Positions 43,521 to 52,232 of a DNA stretch of 57,291 nucleotides are shown piece after piece. Both the position numbers and the translations under genes were made by a program. Position 1 is the first letter of the stretch. Each line of letters opens with the position of its first letter. Source of the stretch: an uncultured Alphaproteobacteria bacterium (lineage in GTDB: Bacteria > Pseudomonadota > Alphaproteobacteria > Parvibaculales > Parvibaculaceae); the NCBI GenBank assembly GCA_903889655.1, contig CAISYL010000214.1, positions 1 to 57,291 on the forward strand, written 5' to 3'. A model generated the notes under the pieces. It searched no databases. It was not told the origin of the DNA and saw nothing but the letters and a program-made list of their open reading frames with translations.

Positions 43521-44684
43521 ATGAAGTTTCGGGATTATCAGAGGGCGGCCGCTAAAACGGATCAAAAGCGTGAATTTCGCTTATCTTTGATAGGCTTAAT
43601 TGATGAATCAGGGGATATCGCGCATGAGCTTATGCGGGCGCGGCTGAGTGGGGGTGATGAATGTAGGCTGAAGGACTTCTTGAAAGAGAGGTTGGGAAAT
43701 TTGCTTTGGTATCTTTCTAGTCTTGCCACTCTGCAAAATCTCGAACTTCGAGAAATTGCTTGGCAAAACATCCGAAAAAATTCGATTCGGACTAAAGGTG
43801 CCACCAAAAGAACGCTCGATCAGTTAAAGGTCAGCGACGTCAACGACTTTAGGAAATTTCAGTCGCTTGCTAAAAAGACCTTTATGGCCAGCTCAGATGA
43901 GGTGTTTGTCGCGGGGTTGGCCGGAGAGGTAGGAAGCGTAGCTACGCTTTTCAAAAAGCATCTCCGAGACAAGACGCCGTTTAAACAATTTGGTCCTGAT
44001 CTCGTTTTCGAGCTGGGTGATGTGTTGTGGTATCTGACGGCGATCGCCATACATCATGGCCTTTCATTAGACGACATTGCGACCGAGAATGAACGTCAAA
44101 TTTGGTATCGTTGGATAGAAGAAGGCGAGCGGGTGTCGGATAGCAGGTTCCCTCCTGAAGAGCGATTTCCTCCGAATATGACCATCTCTTTCAAGGAATA
44201 TGGTCGCGAGAAGCCACCTCATGTGAAATTGCAAACAAGCGGTGTCAATATAGGAGATCGCATCAACGACAACAGCGATCTCCCTGATGGATACCGTTTT
44301 CACGACGTGTTTCACTTCGCTTATGGCGCGATACTAGGATGGTCGCCTGTTTTGCGCGAACTCTTGCGGCTAAAGCGAAAGAGTGACAAGGCGGTGGATG
44401 AAAACCAAGACGGCGCACGAGCGAGGATATTGGAGGAGGCGGTCTCTGCATATGTATTTAATCTGGCGCCTGATTCATTCGAAAACACCAGATATATAGA
44501 TGGTCAAATCCTTCGGACCATAAGGGATCTAACAAAAAATCTTGAGGTATCTCTGTGTACAGAAAAAAGATGGGAGAAGGCCATTCTTTCTGGGTTCGAG
44601 GTATTCAGGAGACTGAAGGAAAACGGGGGTGGACAAGTCCTCGTAGATTTTCAGAATGGAAATATTCGCTACCTGAAGAAATGA
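43521..44684 (+). CDS. MazG-like nucleotide pyrophosphohydrolase, duplicated
   Basis: A 387-residue protein from ATG 43521, which has GAGGGGGACC before it; the ATG at 43500 lacks a Shine-Dalgarno. Two MazG-type helix units are visible. In copy 2 (about 126-190), AGLAGEVGSV...LFKK and FELGDVLWYLTAIA hold E136, E164 and D167. Copy 1 (about 20-85) is degenerate (LIDESGDIAHEL, KERLGNLLWYL), with Asn at the last metal position. The C-terminal region (about 245-320) has DLPDGYRFHDVFHFAYGAIL and ARILEEAVSAYVF, another helical unit that I associate with MazG-like proteins. A role in hydrolysing a (d)NTP to the monophosphate is likely but unproved. It is first in the low-GC operon. Confidence 0.8.
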   Translation: MKFRDYQRAAAKTDQKREFRLSLIGLIDESGDIAHELMRARLSGGDECRLKDFLKERLGNLLWYLSSLATLQNLELREIAWQNIRKNSIRTKGATKRTLDQLKVSDVNDFRKFQSLAKKTFMASSDEVFVAGLAGEVGSVATLFKKHLRDKTPFKQFGPDLVFELGDVLWYLTAIAIHHGLSLDDIATENERQIWYRWIEEGERVSDSRFPPEERFPPNMTISFKEYGREKPPHVKLQTSGVNIGDRINDNSDLPDGYRFHDVFHFAYGAILGWSPVLRELLRLKRKSDKAVDENQDGARARILEEAVSAYVFNLAPDSFENTRYIDGQILRTIRDLTKNLEVSLCTEKRWEKAILSGFEVFRRLKENGGGQVLVDFQNGNIRYLKK

Positions 44685-44700
44685 AAGAGGGCGGCGTGAT

Positions 44701-45411
44701 ATGGTGGTGCCTATCGAAGGCTCAAGTTGCCTGGAGGCTTGGCGTCTGGGGTGTTCGGCGCTTCTTGATGGCGGGGGCGAACTCGATAATATAATAACTA
44801 CTATCCTCGATCCGTGTTCCGCCAATCCGCAAGGATATAGGGCCTTCGATCCACGAGGCGTGTCCGGTTCGCCAGACACCGTAGCGCATGTAGCTAGGAC
44901 GATCTTTCCCACAGGAATATGGCAGGTCTCTGCCAACAGGGCGGATCTCTATCATCGCTACAAAGATAGTTTGTTGCGTACACGGCAGCGAGGCTGGGGT
45001 ACTTATTTTGAACGTCTAATTGAGTTCGGCGCGGAGCGGGATAGGCAAAGCGTCAATCAACTTGAGCGAATTATTCAGCGCCTTTCAAAATGGCCGGGGA
45101 ATTATAAGGCTGCCTTTGTGATGCATACATCGGCGGCCCATCTTGACAGCCCATCTCCGAGAGGTGGCCCTTGTCTTCAATACCTTCAGTTAATTGGCGC
45201 TGGTAATGATGTATATGATCTAGTCGCGCTTTATAGGAACCATGATTTTTTCAACAAGACGCTTGGCAATTTCGTCGGCCTTGGGCAGCTGCTAAAATTT
45301 ATCTGCGATGAGACGGGGAAGCATCCGGGCTCACTAATTTGTCATTCGGTCCACGCATTCATAGGGTCCAAAGGGAGCCGCGGCAGATTGCGCTCTCTGG
45401 CGAATTTATAG
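44701..45411 (+). CDS. Thymidylate-synthase-like protein
   Basis: A 236-residue protein. The match to the TS/dCMP-hydroxymethylase fold rests on PCLQYLQ around C158 (nucleophile position), LYRNHDFFNKTLGN with R179, D182 and N190 (corresponding to R-S-x-D and the Asn eight residues later in TS), and HSVHAFI near H218. The N-terminal half has ARTIFPTGIW and RGWGTYFERLIEFG. It is about 30 residues shorter than E. coli TS. It may methylate or hydroxymethylate dUMP or act on a modified pyrimidine; the exact reaction is unknown. The start follows AGAGGGCGGCGTGAT, 16 bp after the MazG-like gene. Confidence 0.7.
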   Translation: MVVPIEGSSCLEAWRLGCSALLDGGGELDNIITTILDPCSANPQGYRAFDPRGVSGSPDTVAHVARTIFPTGIWQVSANRADLYHRYKDSLLRTRQRGWGTYFERLIEFGAERDRQSVNQLERIIQRLSKWPGNYKAAFVMHTSAAHLDSPSPRGGPCLQYLQLIGAGNDVYDLVALYRNHDFFNKTLGNFVGLGQLLKFICDETGKHPGSLICHSVHAFIGSKGSRGRLRSLANL

Positions 45412-45432
45412 TGATCGTGTCATTATAAATAC

Positions 45433-46527
45433 ATGACAGATCAAGAGTTCAAATCGCTTTGTTTGGATATTCATGCGTGTCGAGTATGTCCGCGGATGGA
45501 TGAACGTGCGCGGGTGTTTGGTGAAGCATGCGGGCCGACTGATGCGGCATTGATGTTCGTAGGTGAAGCGCCTGGGCGACTTGGCGCTGACCAAAGTGGC
45601 ATCCCGTTCCATGGGGATCGTTCGGGGCATAATTTCGAAGAGCTTTTGGAATTTGCGCGCATTAGCAGAAATGAGATTTTTGTGACCAATGCAGTGTTGT
45701 GTAATCCTCGCGATGACGGAGGAAGAAATGCACCGCCGACCTCTGTCGAAATAGCGAACTGCACACGGTTTTTGAAAAGACAGATTGATACGATTAAGCC
45801 AAAACTAGTGGTGACGCTGGGAGCAAGTGCCCTGAGATCGGCGGGAATTGTAGAAGGCCATGATCTAACCCTTTCCGATAATGTTCGGACTGCACATGAG
45901 TGGTACGGACGGACATTGGTCCCCCTTTATCATCCTGGCCAACGAGCAATGGTTCATCGTAGTTTTGCCAATCAGAGATCCGACTACGCATTTGTGGCAA
46001 AATGCTTTAGGGGCTTGGAAAAAGTAAGAGGGCAGAGATCACATGCTGCCGGTAAAGAACATATTGCAAATATCGCAGCGCAATTGATAGAGCGCGCCGG
46101 GCGTCTTTCGTATTTTGCACTTCACAAGTTGTTCTATTTGTTCGAATGGAATTTCTTTGAAAGTAACGGTCGTAGATATACAGATGCCTACATCGTTAGA
46201 CAGCTTGACGGCCCATATTGTACGGATCTCCACATTGTGCGGCTACAAAAGCGATTACCAGGTTTGGTCGTGTCCAAGAGCGATAATGAACTCTTTTTGC
46301 AGATGTCTCAAAAATCTCTCGAACTTGAGAAATCTAAGAACGAAGACGTTGAGCAGCAGGCGCAGAAAATATTGGACGAGGTGATGCATAAGTATGGCAG
46401 AAGGAGCAATGCTGAACTAAAGCGGTCGGCATACATGACGAGGCCAATGCGACAAATCCTGCGTCGAGAAAAAAGTGAAGGCCGGAGTCTCTATAATTCA
46501 TCCATCGAGTTTTCTGTGCGGCCGTAA
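45433..46527 (+). CDS. Family-4 uracil-DNA glycosylase fused to a Panacea/DUF4065-like domain
   Basis: A 364-residue protein with two domains. The N-terminal part (1-195) is a family-4/5 UDG. Four cysteines suit the 4Fe-4S cluster (C16 and C19 in ACRVCPRM, C90 in NAVLCNPR, C110 in IANCTRF). GEAPG at 44-48 is the catalytic water/substrate motif, LVVTLGASALRSAG is a typical core segment and LYHPGQR is the final UDG loop. The C-terminal part (about 205-345) has LHKLFYLFEWNFFES, RQLDGPYCTDLHIVRLQKRL and a long helix, resembling Panacea/DUF4065 (SocA-type antitoxin) domains. The fusion is unusual. It lies 21 bp after the TS-like gene. Confidence 0.78.
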   Translation: MTDQEFKSLCLDIHACRVCPRMDERARVFGEACGPTDAALMFVGEAPGRLGADQSGIPFHGDRSGHNFEELLEFARISRNEIFVTNAVLCNPRDDGGRNAPPTSVEIANCTRFLKRQIDTIKPKLVVTLGASALRSAGIVEGHDLTLSDNVRTAHEWYGRTLVPLYHPGQRAMVHRSFANQRSDYAFVAKCFRGLEKVRGQRSHAAGKEHIANIAAQLIERAGRLSYFALHKLFYLFEWNFFESNGRRYTDAYIVRQLDGPYCTDLHIVRLQKRLPGLVVSKSDNELFLQMSQKSLELEKSKNEDVEQQAQKILDEVMHKYGRRSNAELKRSAYMTRPMRQILRREKSEGRSLYNSSIEFSVRP

Positions 46528-46538
46528 GCAAATTCAAA

Positions 46539-48191
46539 TCAGTTCTTGACGACGCCAGCTGGCGCGGTCCGGAGTTCGAAGGCGGCGGCGAGAAGCGCCT
46601 TGGTGTAATCGCTCTGCGGTGTGTCGAAAATCTCGTCCGCCGTGCCGCTTTCGACGACCTTGCCGCCGCGCATCACGATGATGTCGTCGGCAAGGGCACG
46701 CACGACCCTGAGGTCGTGGCTGATGAAGAGATAGGCGAGATCGTGCTTGCGCTGGAGATCGCGCAGCAGATCGACGATCTGCGCCTGCACCGACATGTCG
46801 AGCGCGGACGTAGGCTCGTCCAGCATCACGAAGCGCGGCTTCAGCGCCATCGCGCGCGCGATCGCGATGCGCTGGCGCTGGCCGCCGGAGAATTCATGCG
46901 GATAGCGATCCTGCATGGCGGGATCGAGGCCGACTTCCTCCAGCGCCTCCGAAACCACGGCGCGGCGCTCCCTGGCCGTCATGCCGATCTTCTGGACGAT
47001 CAAACCCTCCTCGACGATCTGGCTGACGGAGAGGCGCGGGGAGAGCGAACCGTAGGGATCCTGAAAGACGATCTGCATATGGCGGCGCAAGGGGCGCAGC
47101 TCTTTCGATTTCAGTCCCTGGATCGGCTGTCCGCGGAAGCGGATGTCGCCCTCGCTCGAAATAAGGCGGAGTAGCGCGAGGCCGAGCGTCGTCTTGCCCG
47201 AACCGGATTCGCCGACGACGCCGATGGTGCGGCCTTCGCGGACGTTGATCGAAACGTCGTCGACCGCCTTGACGTAACCGACGGTCTTTCTGAGGAAGCC
47301 CTTCCTGATCGGGAACCAGACCTTGAGCCGGTCGGCTTCCATGATGAGCGCGCCGTCCTTCGGCGCGCCGAGCGCGCGGCCCTTGGGTTCGGAAGCGAGG
47401 AGACGTTGCGTATAGGCGTGCTTCGGATGGGTGAAGACTTCTTCGGTTGCCCCATGCTCGACGATCTCGCCCTTGGTCATCACGAAGATGCGGTCGGCCA
47501 TCTTGCGCACGATGCCGAGGTCGTGGGTGATGAGCAGAAGTGCCATGCCCATCTCGCGCTTAAGATCCTTGAGGAGTTCGAGGATCTGCGCCTGCACGGT
47601 GACGTCGAGTGCCGTCGTCGGCTCGTCGGCGATCAGAAGGTCCGGCTCGTTCGCAAGCGCCATCGCGATCATCACGCGCTGGCGCTGGCCGCCGGACAAT
47701 TCATGCGGATAGGCGCCGAGACGGGTTTCCGGATCTGGAATGCCGACTTTTTTCAGAAGCTCGATGACGCGCGCCCGCACCGCCGCACCGCGCAAGCCCT
47801 TGTGGAGTTCCAGCACTTCGCCGACCTGCCGCTCGATCGTATGCAGCGGGTTGAGCGAGGTCATGGGCTCCTGAAAGACCATCGTGATCCGGTTGCCGCG
47901 CACCTTGCGCAGACGTGCCTCGCTGGCGCCGACGAGGTTCTCTCCCTCGAAGATGATCTCGCCCGAAGGATGCGAGGCTTGCGGATAGGGAAGAAGCTGC
48001 AGGATCGACAAGGCCGACACGGATTTGCCCGAGCCGGATTCGCCGACCAGCGCGACGGTCTCGCCCGGCTTGATGTCGAACGAGATACGGTCGACGGCAA
48101 GCACCTCCTGCCCGTCCGAGCGGAAGGCGACGGAGAGGTTCCTGACCTCGACGAGAGGTTTCGTCGCGTTCATCGCAGCATCCTGGCTCAT
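46539..48191 (-). CDS. yejF: Peptide ABC importer ATPase, two nucleotide-binding domains (YejF)
   Basis: A 550-residue protein with two complete ATPase domains. The first has Walker [15 protein letters not shown], signature [15 protein letters not shown] and Walker [13 protein letters not shown]. The second has [32 protein letters not shown] and [12 protein letters not shown]. It energises YejB/YejE. The ATG overlaps the yejE stop by 4 bp; an internal ATG at 48173 is possible. It is the last gene of the operon, and its 3' end borders the low-GC island. Confidence 0.93.
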   Translation of the reverse strand: MSQDAAMNATKPLVEVRNLSVAFRSDGQEVLAVDRISFDIKPGETVALVGESGSGKSVSALSILQLLPYPQASHPSGEIIFEGENLVGASEARLRKVRGNRITMVFQEPMTSLNPLHTIERQVGEVLELHKGLRGAAVRARVIELLKKVGIPDPETRLGAYPHELSGGQRQRVMIAMALANEPDLLIADEPTTALDVTVQAQILELLKDLKREMGMALLLITHDLGIVRKMADRIFVMTKGEIVEHGATEEVFTHPKHAYTQRLLASEPKGRALGAPKDGALIMEADRLKVWFPIRKGFLRKTVGYVKAVDDVSINVREGRTIGVVGESGSGKTTLGLALLRLISSEGDIRFRGQPIQGLKSKELRPLRRHMQIVFQDPYGSLSPRLSVSQIVEEGLIVQKIGMTARERRAVVSEALEEVGLDPAMQDRYPHEFSGGQRQRIAIARAMALKPRFVMLDEPTSALDMSVQAQIVDLLRDLQRKHDLAYLFISHDLRVVRALADDIIVMRGGKVVESGTADEIFDTPQSDYTKALLAAAFELRTAPAGVVKN

Positions 48192-49237
48192 TCGAGCACC
48201 TTGCGCGGATCGAAGGCGTCGCGCACGGCCTCGCCGATGAAGATCAGCAGGCTCAGCATGATCGCGATGGAAAAGAAGCCGGTGAGGCCGAGCCAGGGCG
48301 CTTGCAGATTGGCCTTGCCCTGCGCCAGCAATTCGCCGAGCGAGGCCGATCCCGGCGGTAGGCCGAAGCCGAGAAAATCGAGCGAGGTCAGCGTCGTGAT
48401 CGAGGAATTGAGGATGAAGGGCATGAAGGTGATGGTCGCGACCATCGCATTCGGCAGCAGATGCTTGAAGATGATGACGCCGTCGCTGAGCCCCAGCGCG
48501 CGCGCCGCCTTCACATATTCGAAATTGCGCCCGCGCAGGAATTCCGCGCGCACGAGGCCGACCAGCGACGTCCAGTGGAAGAGCAGAAGGATACCGAGCA
48601 ACAGCCAGAAACTCGGCTCGAACATCGCCGCGAGAATGATGAGGAGGTAGAGCGTCGGCACGCTGGTCCAGATCTCGATGAAGCGCTGGAAGAGCAGGTC
48701 CGTCCAGCCGCCGAAGTAACCCTGCACCGCGCCGGCCGCGATGCCGATCACCGACGAGGCGGCGGCGAGAATGAGGCCGAAGAGAACCGAGATGCGGAAC
48801 CCGTAGATCAGCCGCGCCGCGACGTCGCGGCCCTGATCGTCGGTGCCGAGCCAGTTCTCGGAGGAAGGCGGCGCGGGCGCCGGCACCGGCAGATTGAGGT
48901 TGATGGTGCGGTAGTCGTAATGGATCAGCGGCCAGACGATGTGCCCGCCCGCATCGCCGATCAGCTTGACGACGTAGGGATCGCGATAATCTGCCTCCGT
49001 CTGGAACTCGCCGCCGAAAGTCGTTTCGGGATAGGACGCGAACACGGGCGCATAGAGGCCGCCCTTGAAGGTGACGAGGAGCGGCCGGTCGTTGGCGATG
49101 AATTCGGCGAAGAGCGAAATGAAGAAGAGCGCGAGAAAGAGCCAGAGGCTCCAGTAGCCGCGCCTGTTCGCCTTGAAATTCCGCCATCGCCGCTTGTTGA
49201 TGGGGCTCAACGCGAAGCGTCGTCCGAACAATGCCAC
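48188..49237 (-). CDS. yejE: Peptide ABC importer permease (YejE)
   Basis: A 349-residue permease with a GTG start. The N-terminal membrane helix is WSLWLFLALFFISLFAEFIA. The binding-protein-dependent transport motif is RGRNFEYVKAARALGLSDGV, and the segment with NWLGTDDQGRDVAARLIYG is typical of DppC-like permeases. The large periplasmic loop after the first helix is a YejE feature. It pairs with YejB and overlaps yejF. Confidence 0.93.
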   Translation of the reverse strand: MALFGRRFALSPINKRRWRNFKANRRGYWSLWLFLALFFISLFAEFIANDRPLLVTFKGGLYAPVFASYPETTFGGEFQTEADYRDPYVVKLIGDAGGHIVWPLIHYDYRTINLNLPVPAPAPPSSENWLGTDDQGRDVAARLIYGFRISVLFGLILAAASSVIGIAAGAVQGYFGGWTDLLFQRFIEIWTSVPTLYLLIILAAMFEPSFWLLLGILLLFHWTSLVGLVRAEFLRGRNFEYVKAARALGLSDGVIIFKHLLPNAMVATITFMPFILNSSITTLTSLDFLGFGLPPGSASLGELLAQGKANLQAPWLGLTGFFSIAIMLSLLIFIGEAVRDAFDPRKVLE

Positions 49238-49239
49238 CC

Positions 49240-50343
49240 TCAGACCTCCCGCGTCTCGAAGTCGATGCGCGGATCGACCCAGGTATAGGTGAGGTCGGAA
49301 ATCAGCGCGACGACAAGGCCGAGCAGGCCGAAGACGTAGAGCGTCGCGAAGACGACGGGATAATCGCGGTTGACGATGGACTCGTAGGAGAGGAGGCCGA
49401 GCCCGTCGAGCGAGAAGATCGTTTCGATCAGGATCGAGCCCGAGAAGAAGGCGCCGATGAAAGCGCCGGGAAAGCCCGCGATGACGATCAGCATCGCGTT
49501 GCGGAAGACGTGTCCATAGAGCACCTGCTGCTCGGTGAGGCCCTTGGCGCGCGCCGTCGTCACATATTGCTTGCGGATTTCATCGAGGAAGGAATTTTTT
49601 GTGAGAAGCGTCGTGGTTGCAAAGCCGCCGATGGTCATCGAGGCGACAGGCAGCACGATATGCCAGAGATAGTCGAGCGCCTTGCCGCCAAGAGAAAGCT
49701 CCGACCAGTTGTCGGAGGTGAGGCCGCGCAAGGGGAATATCTGCCAGTAGGAGCCGCCGGCAAAGAGCACGATCAGGAAGATCGCGAAGAGAAAGCCGGG
49801 GATCGCATAGCCGACGATGATGACGCCGCTGGTCCAGAGGTCGAAACGCGAGCCGTCCTCGACCGCCTTCTTGATGCCGAGCGGAATGGAGATGAGATAA
49901 GTCAGCAGCGTCGTCCAGAGCCCGAGCGAGATCGAGACCGGCATTTTTTCGAGGATCAGGTCGAGCACGCCCGTGTCGCGGAAATAGCTCTTGCCGAAAT
50001 CGAAGCGGGAATAATCCCAGATCATCTTGCCGAAACGCACATACCAGGGCTTGTCGAAGCCGAACTGCACTTCGAGCTGCTTGATGAATTCGGGATCGAG
50101 CCCGCGCGCGCCGCGATACTTGCTGTTGAGGGCGGCGTCCGCCGCGCCTCCGGCGCCTTGCGAAAAGTCGCTTCCGCCGCCGCCGATGCGCGCCGTTGCC
50201 GAGACATCGGTGCCGGAAAGCTTTGCCACGATCTGCTCGATCGGTCCACCCGGCGCGAACTGCACGATGACGAAGCTGATGAACATGATGCCGAGAATGG
50301 TCGGGATCATCAGCAATATGCGCCGCGCGATATAGGCTCCCAT
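49240..50343 (-). CDS. yejB: Peptide ABC importer permease (YejB)
   Basis: A 367-residue permease. It begins with [20 protein letters not shown] and [13 protein letters not shown], the DppB-like opening. An insertion with Gly/Ala-rich [17 protein letters not shown] is typical of YejB. The EAA loop is [20 protein letters not shown]. It partners YejE in the inner membrane. The ATG follows the SBP gene stop by 2 bp, and the stop is 2 bp before the yejE start. Confidence 0.93.
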   Translation of the reverse strand: MGAYIARRILLMIPTILGIMFISFVIVQFAPGGPIEQIVAKLSGTDVSATARIGGGGSDFSQGAGGAADAALNSKYRGARGLDPEFIKQLEVQFGFDKPWYVRFGKMIWDYSRFDFGKSYFRDTGVLDLILEKMPVSISLGLWTTLLTYLISIPLGIKKAVEDGSRFDLWTSGVIIVGYAIPGFLFAIFLIVLFAGGSYWQIFPLRGLTSDNWSELSLGGKALDYLWHIVLPVASMTIGGFATTTLLTKNSFLDEIRKQYVTTARAKGLTEQQVLYGHVFRNAMLIVIAGFPGAFIGAFFSGSILIETIFSLDGLGLLSYESIVNRDYPVVFATLYVFGLLGLVVALISDLTYTWVDPRIDFETREV

Positions 50344-50345
50344 GA

Positions 50346-52232
50346 CTATCCCTCGATCCCGAGCTTCTTCGCCTTGGCCGCGTCGAACCACCATGTGCGC
50401 TCGACGCCGCGTTCGTATTTCGGTGCGGTTTCGGGCCAGTCGAAGATATCCCAGAAGGCCAGCGCATAGCTCGCCTTGTACCATTGCGGAATCCAGTATT
50501 GCCCCGCCCTGAGCACCCGGTCGAGCGCGCGGGCAGCGACGATCTGCTCGGCCCTTGTCGGCGCGGCGATCACGATCTCGATCAGCGCGTCGACGGCCGG
50601 GTTGTCGATGCCGGAAAGGTTGCGGCTGCCGTCGGTCCGGCCGAATTCCGACCCCCAATAGCTGCGCATTTCGATGCCGGGCGTGAGACCCAGCGAATAG
50701 CGCTGCACGGTGAGATCGAAATCGTAGGATTTGAGGCGCTTCTGGAATTGCGCGGAATCGACGAGGCGCGATTGCGCGGCGATGCCGAGAAGCTTCAGAT
50801 TCTTGATGAAGGGCCCCTCGACACGCTGGAACACCGGATCGTCGCCGAGGAATTCGACGGTCAGCGCCTCGCCTTTGGCATTCTTGCGCGTGCCGCCATC
50901 GATCTTCCAGCCCGCCTGATCGAGGAGATCGGCGGCTTGGCGCAGCAGCTTGCGGTCCTGTCCCGACCCGTCGGTCGCCGGCGGACTATAGGCCGGGCCG
51001 AAGACCGATGCCGGCAGCTTGTCGCGCCAGGGCTCCAGAAGCTTCACCTCTTCCGGCGACGGCAGACCTTCGGCCCGCATCGGCGAGTTTTCAAAGAAGC
51101 TCGATGTGCGCTTGTAGAGCCCGTAGAACAGATTCTTGTTGGTCCATTCGAAATCGAAGGCGATGGTCAGCGCCTCGCGGACGCGGGCATCGGAAAACTT
51201 CTCGCGCCGCGCGTTGATGAACCAGCCCTGCGCGCCGGACGGCGTATGGTCGGGTAGCGTCATGCGCTTGACGCGCCCGTCCTTCACCGCCGGAAAGACA
51301 TATTCCGTCGCCCATGACTTGGACGTGAATTCCTCGCGGAACTGATACTGCCCTGAAGCAAAGGCTTCGAAGCCCGATGTGCGGTCGCGATAGAATTCGA
51401 AACGCAGCTTGTCAAAATTCCACTGTCCGACATTCACATTGAGATCGCGTGCCCAGTAGTCCTTGACGCGCTCATAGACGATGTAGCTGCCCGCCTTGAA
51501 ATCACCGATCCTGTAGGGACCGCTCGCCAGCGGCGGCGTCAGCGTCGTCTCGTCGAAGGGATGGTCCGTGTACCAGGACTTCGAGAAGATCGGCATCTCG
51601 CCGGCAATGAAGATCGCGAGATCGCGCGTCTGCTTTCCGGTAAAGACGATCTGGAGCGTTGCGGCATCGAGCGCCTTCGCCTCTTTCATCTCGCGCAGAT
51701 TGAGCGAAATGAGGGGATGGCCCTTCGCTTTCAGAAGATTGAGGGAGAAGGCGGCGTCCTCGGCGGTGAGCTTCGATCCGTCGTGAAAGCGCGCGGCCTG
51801 GCGCAGGTGGAAGACGAGGCGATTGCCCTTGTCGAGAATCTCGACGCTCTCGGCAACGAGGCCATAGACTGCATCTTCCTCGTCATAGGCACGCGTCATC
51901 AGCGTATCGAAGATGAAATCGAGATGCGGCGGCGAATTGCCCTTGAGGATATAGCCGTTCAGCGTGTCGAAGGTGAGGAGCGATGCGTTGTAAGCGCCGA
52001 CCGAAGGCATCTGCGAAAGTGTGCCGCCCTTGGGCGCCTGCGGATTGCCGTAGCCGAAATGCCTGAAGCCTTGCGGGTATTTCAGCTCGCCGAAAATCGA
52101 CATGCCGTGCCGGCGACCGACATCGGCGCCTTTCGTCTGCGCCCGCAGGGGCGCGGGCAACAGCGTGGCTCCGAGCCCTGCGCCGATCAGGCCGAGCACA
52201 TCGCGGCGTGGAAGACCGGGCTTCGACGTCAT
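50346..52232 (-). CDS. YejA-type peptide-binding protein, twin-arginine signal
   Basis: A 628-residue family-5 solute-binding protein. The N-terminus has [19 protein letters not shown], a twin-arginine-type signal. The mature part includes [40 protein letters not shown] and [20 protein letters not shown], which are YejA-like. A tandem paralogue is encoded just upstream and overlaps by 4 bp. It delivers peptides to YejBE. Its Tat-like signal differs from the Sec-like signal of its paralogue. Confidence 0.9.
   Translation of the reverse strand: MTSKPGLPRRDVLGLIGAGLGATLLPAPLRAQTKGADVGRRHGMSIFGELKYPQGFRHFGYGNPQAPKGGTLSQMPSVGAYNASLLTFDTLNGYILKGNSPPHLDFIFDTLMTRAYDEEDAVYGLVAESVEILDKGNRLVFHLRQAARFHDGSKLTAEDAAFSLNLLKAKGHPLISLNLREMKEAKALDAATLQIVFTGKQTRDLAIFIAGEMPIFSKSWYTDHPFDETTLTPPLASGPYRIGDFKAGSYIVYERVKDYWARDLNVNVGQWNFDKLRFEFYRDRTSGFEAFASGQYQFREEFTSKSWATEYVFPAVKDGRVKRMTLPDHTPSGAQGWFINARREKFSDARVREALTIAFDFEWTNKNLFYGLYKRTSSFFENSPMRAEGLPSPEEVKLLEPWRDKLPASVFGPAYSPPATDGSGQDRKLLRQAADLLDQAGWKIDGGTRKNAKGEALTVEFLGDDPVFQRVEGPFIKNLKLLGIAAQSRLVDSAQFQKRLKSYDFDLTVQRYSLGLTPGIEMRSYWGSEFGRTDGSRNLSGIDNPAVDALIEIVIAAPTRAEQIVAARALDRVLRAGQYWIPQWYKASYALAFWDIFDWPETAPKYERGVERTWWFDAAKAKKLGIEG

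Larger units (their letters stand above)
43432..46530. mobile_element. Low-GC genomic island with nucleotide/DNA-repair cassette
   Basis: From just after the NlpC/P60 stop to just before the yejF stop, base composition and codon use change visibly: many A/T-rich and rare codons (ATA, AGA, TTA) against strongly GC-rich flanks. It contains exactly three co-oriented genes with gaps of 16 and 21 bp. No integrase, transposase or att repeat could be seen, so the mode of insertion is unknown. The junctions are the 3' ends of two convergent host genes. Confidence 0.75.

Noticed and set aside
44555-44794. A 79-residue plus-strand ORF at the MazG/TS junction
   Set aside because: It is a shifted frame over the end of the MazG-like gene and the start of the TS-like gene, with no motif and no conserved start.
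46539-49187. An 882-residue minus-strand ORF suggesting a permease-ATPase fusion
   Set aside because: The N-terminal third is a shifted reading of yejE. YejF begins at 48191 with an ATGA overlap, the standard arrangement.
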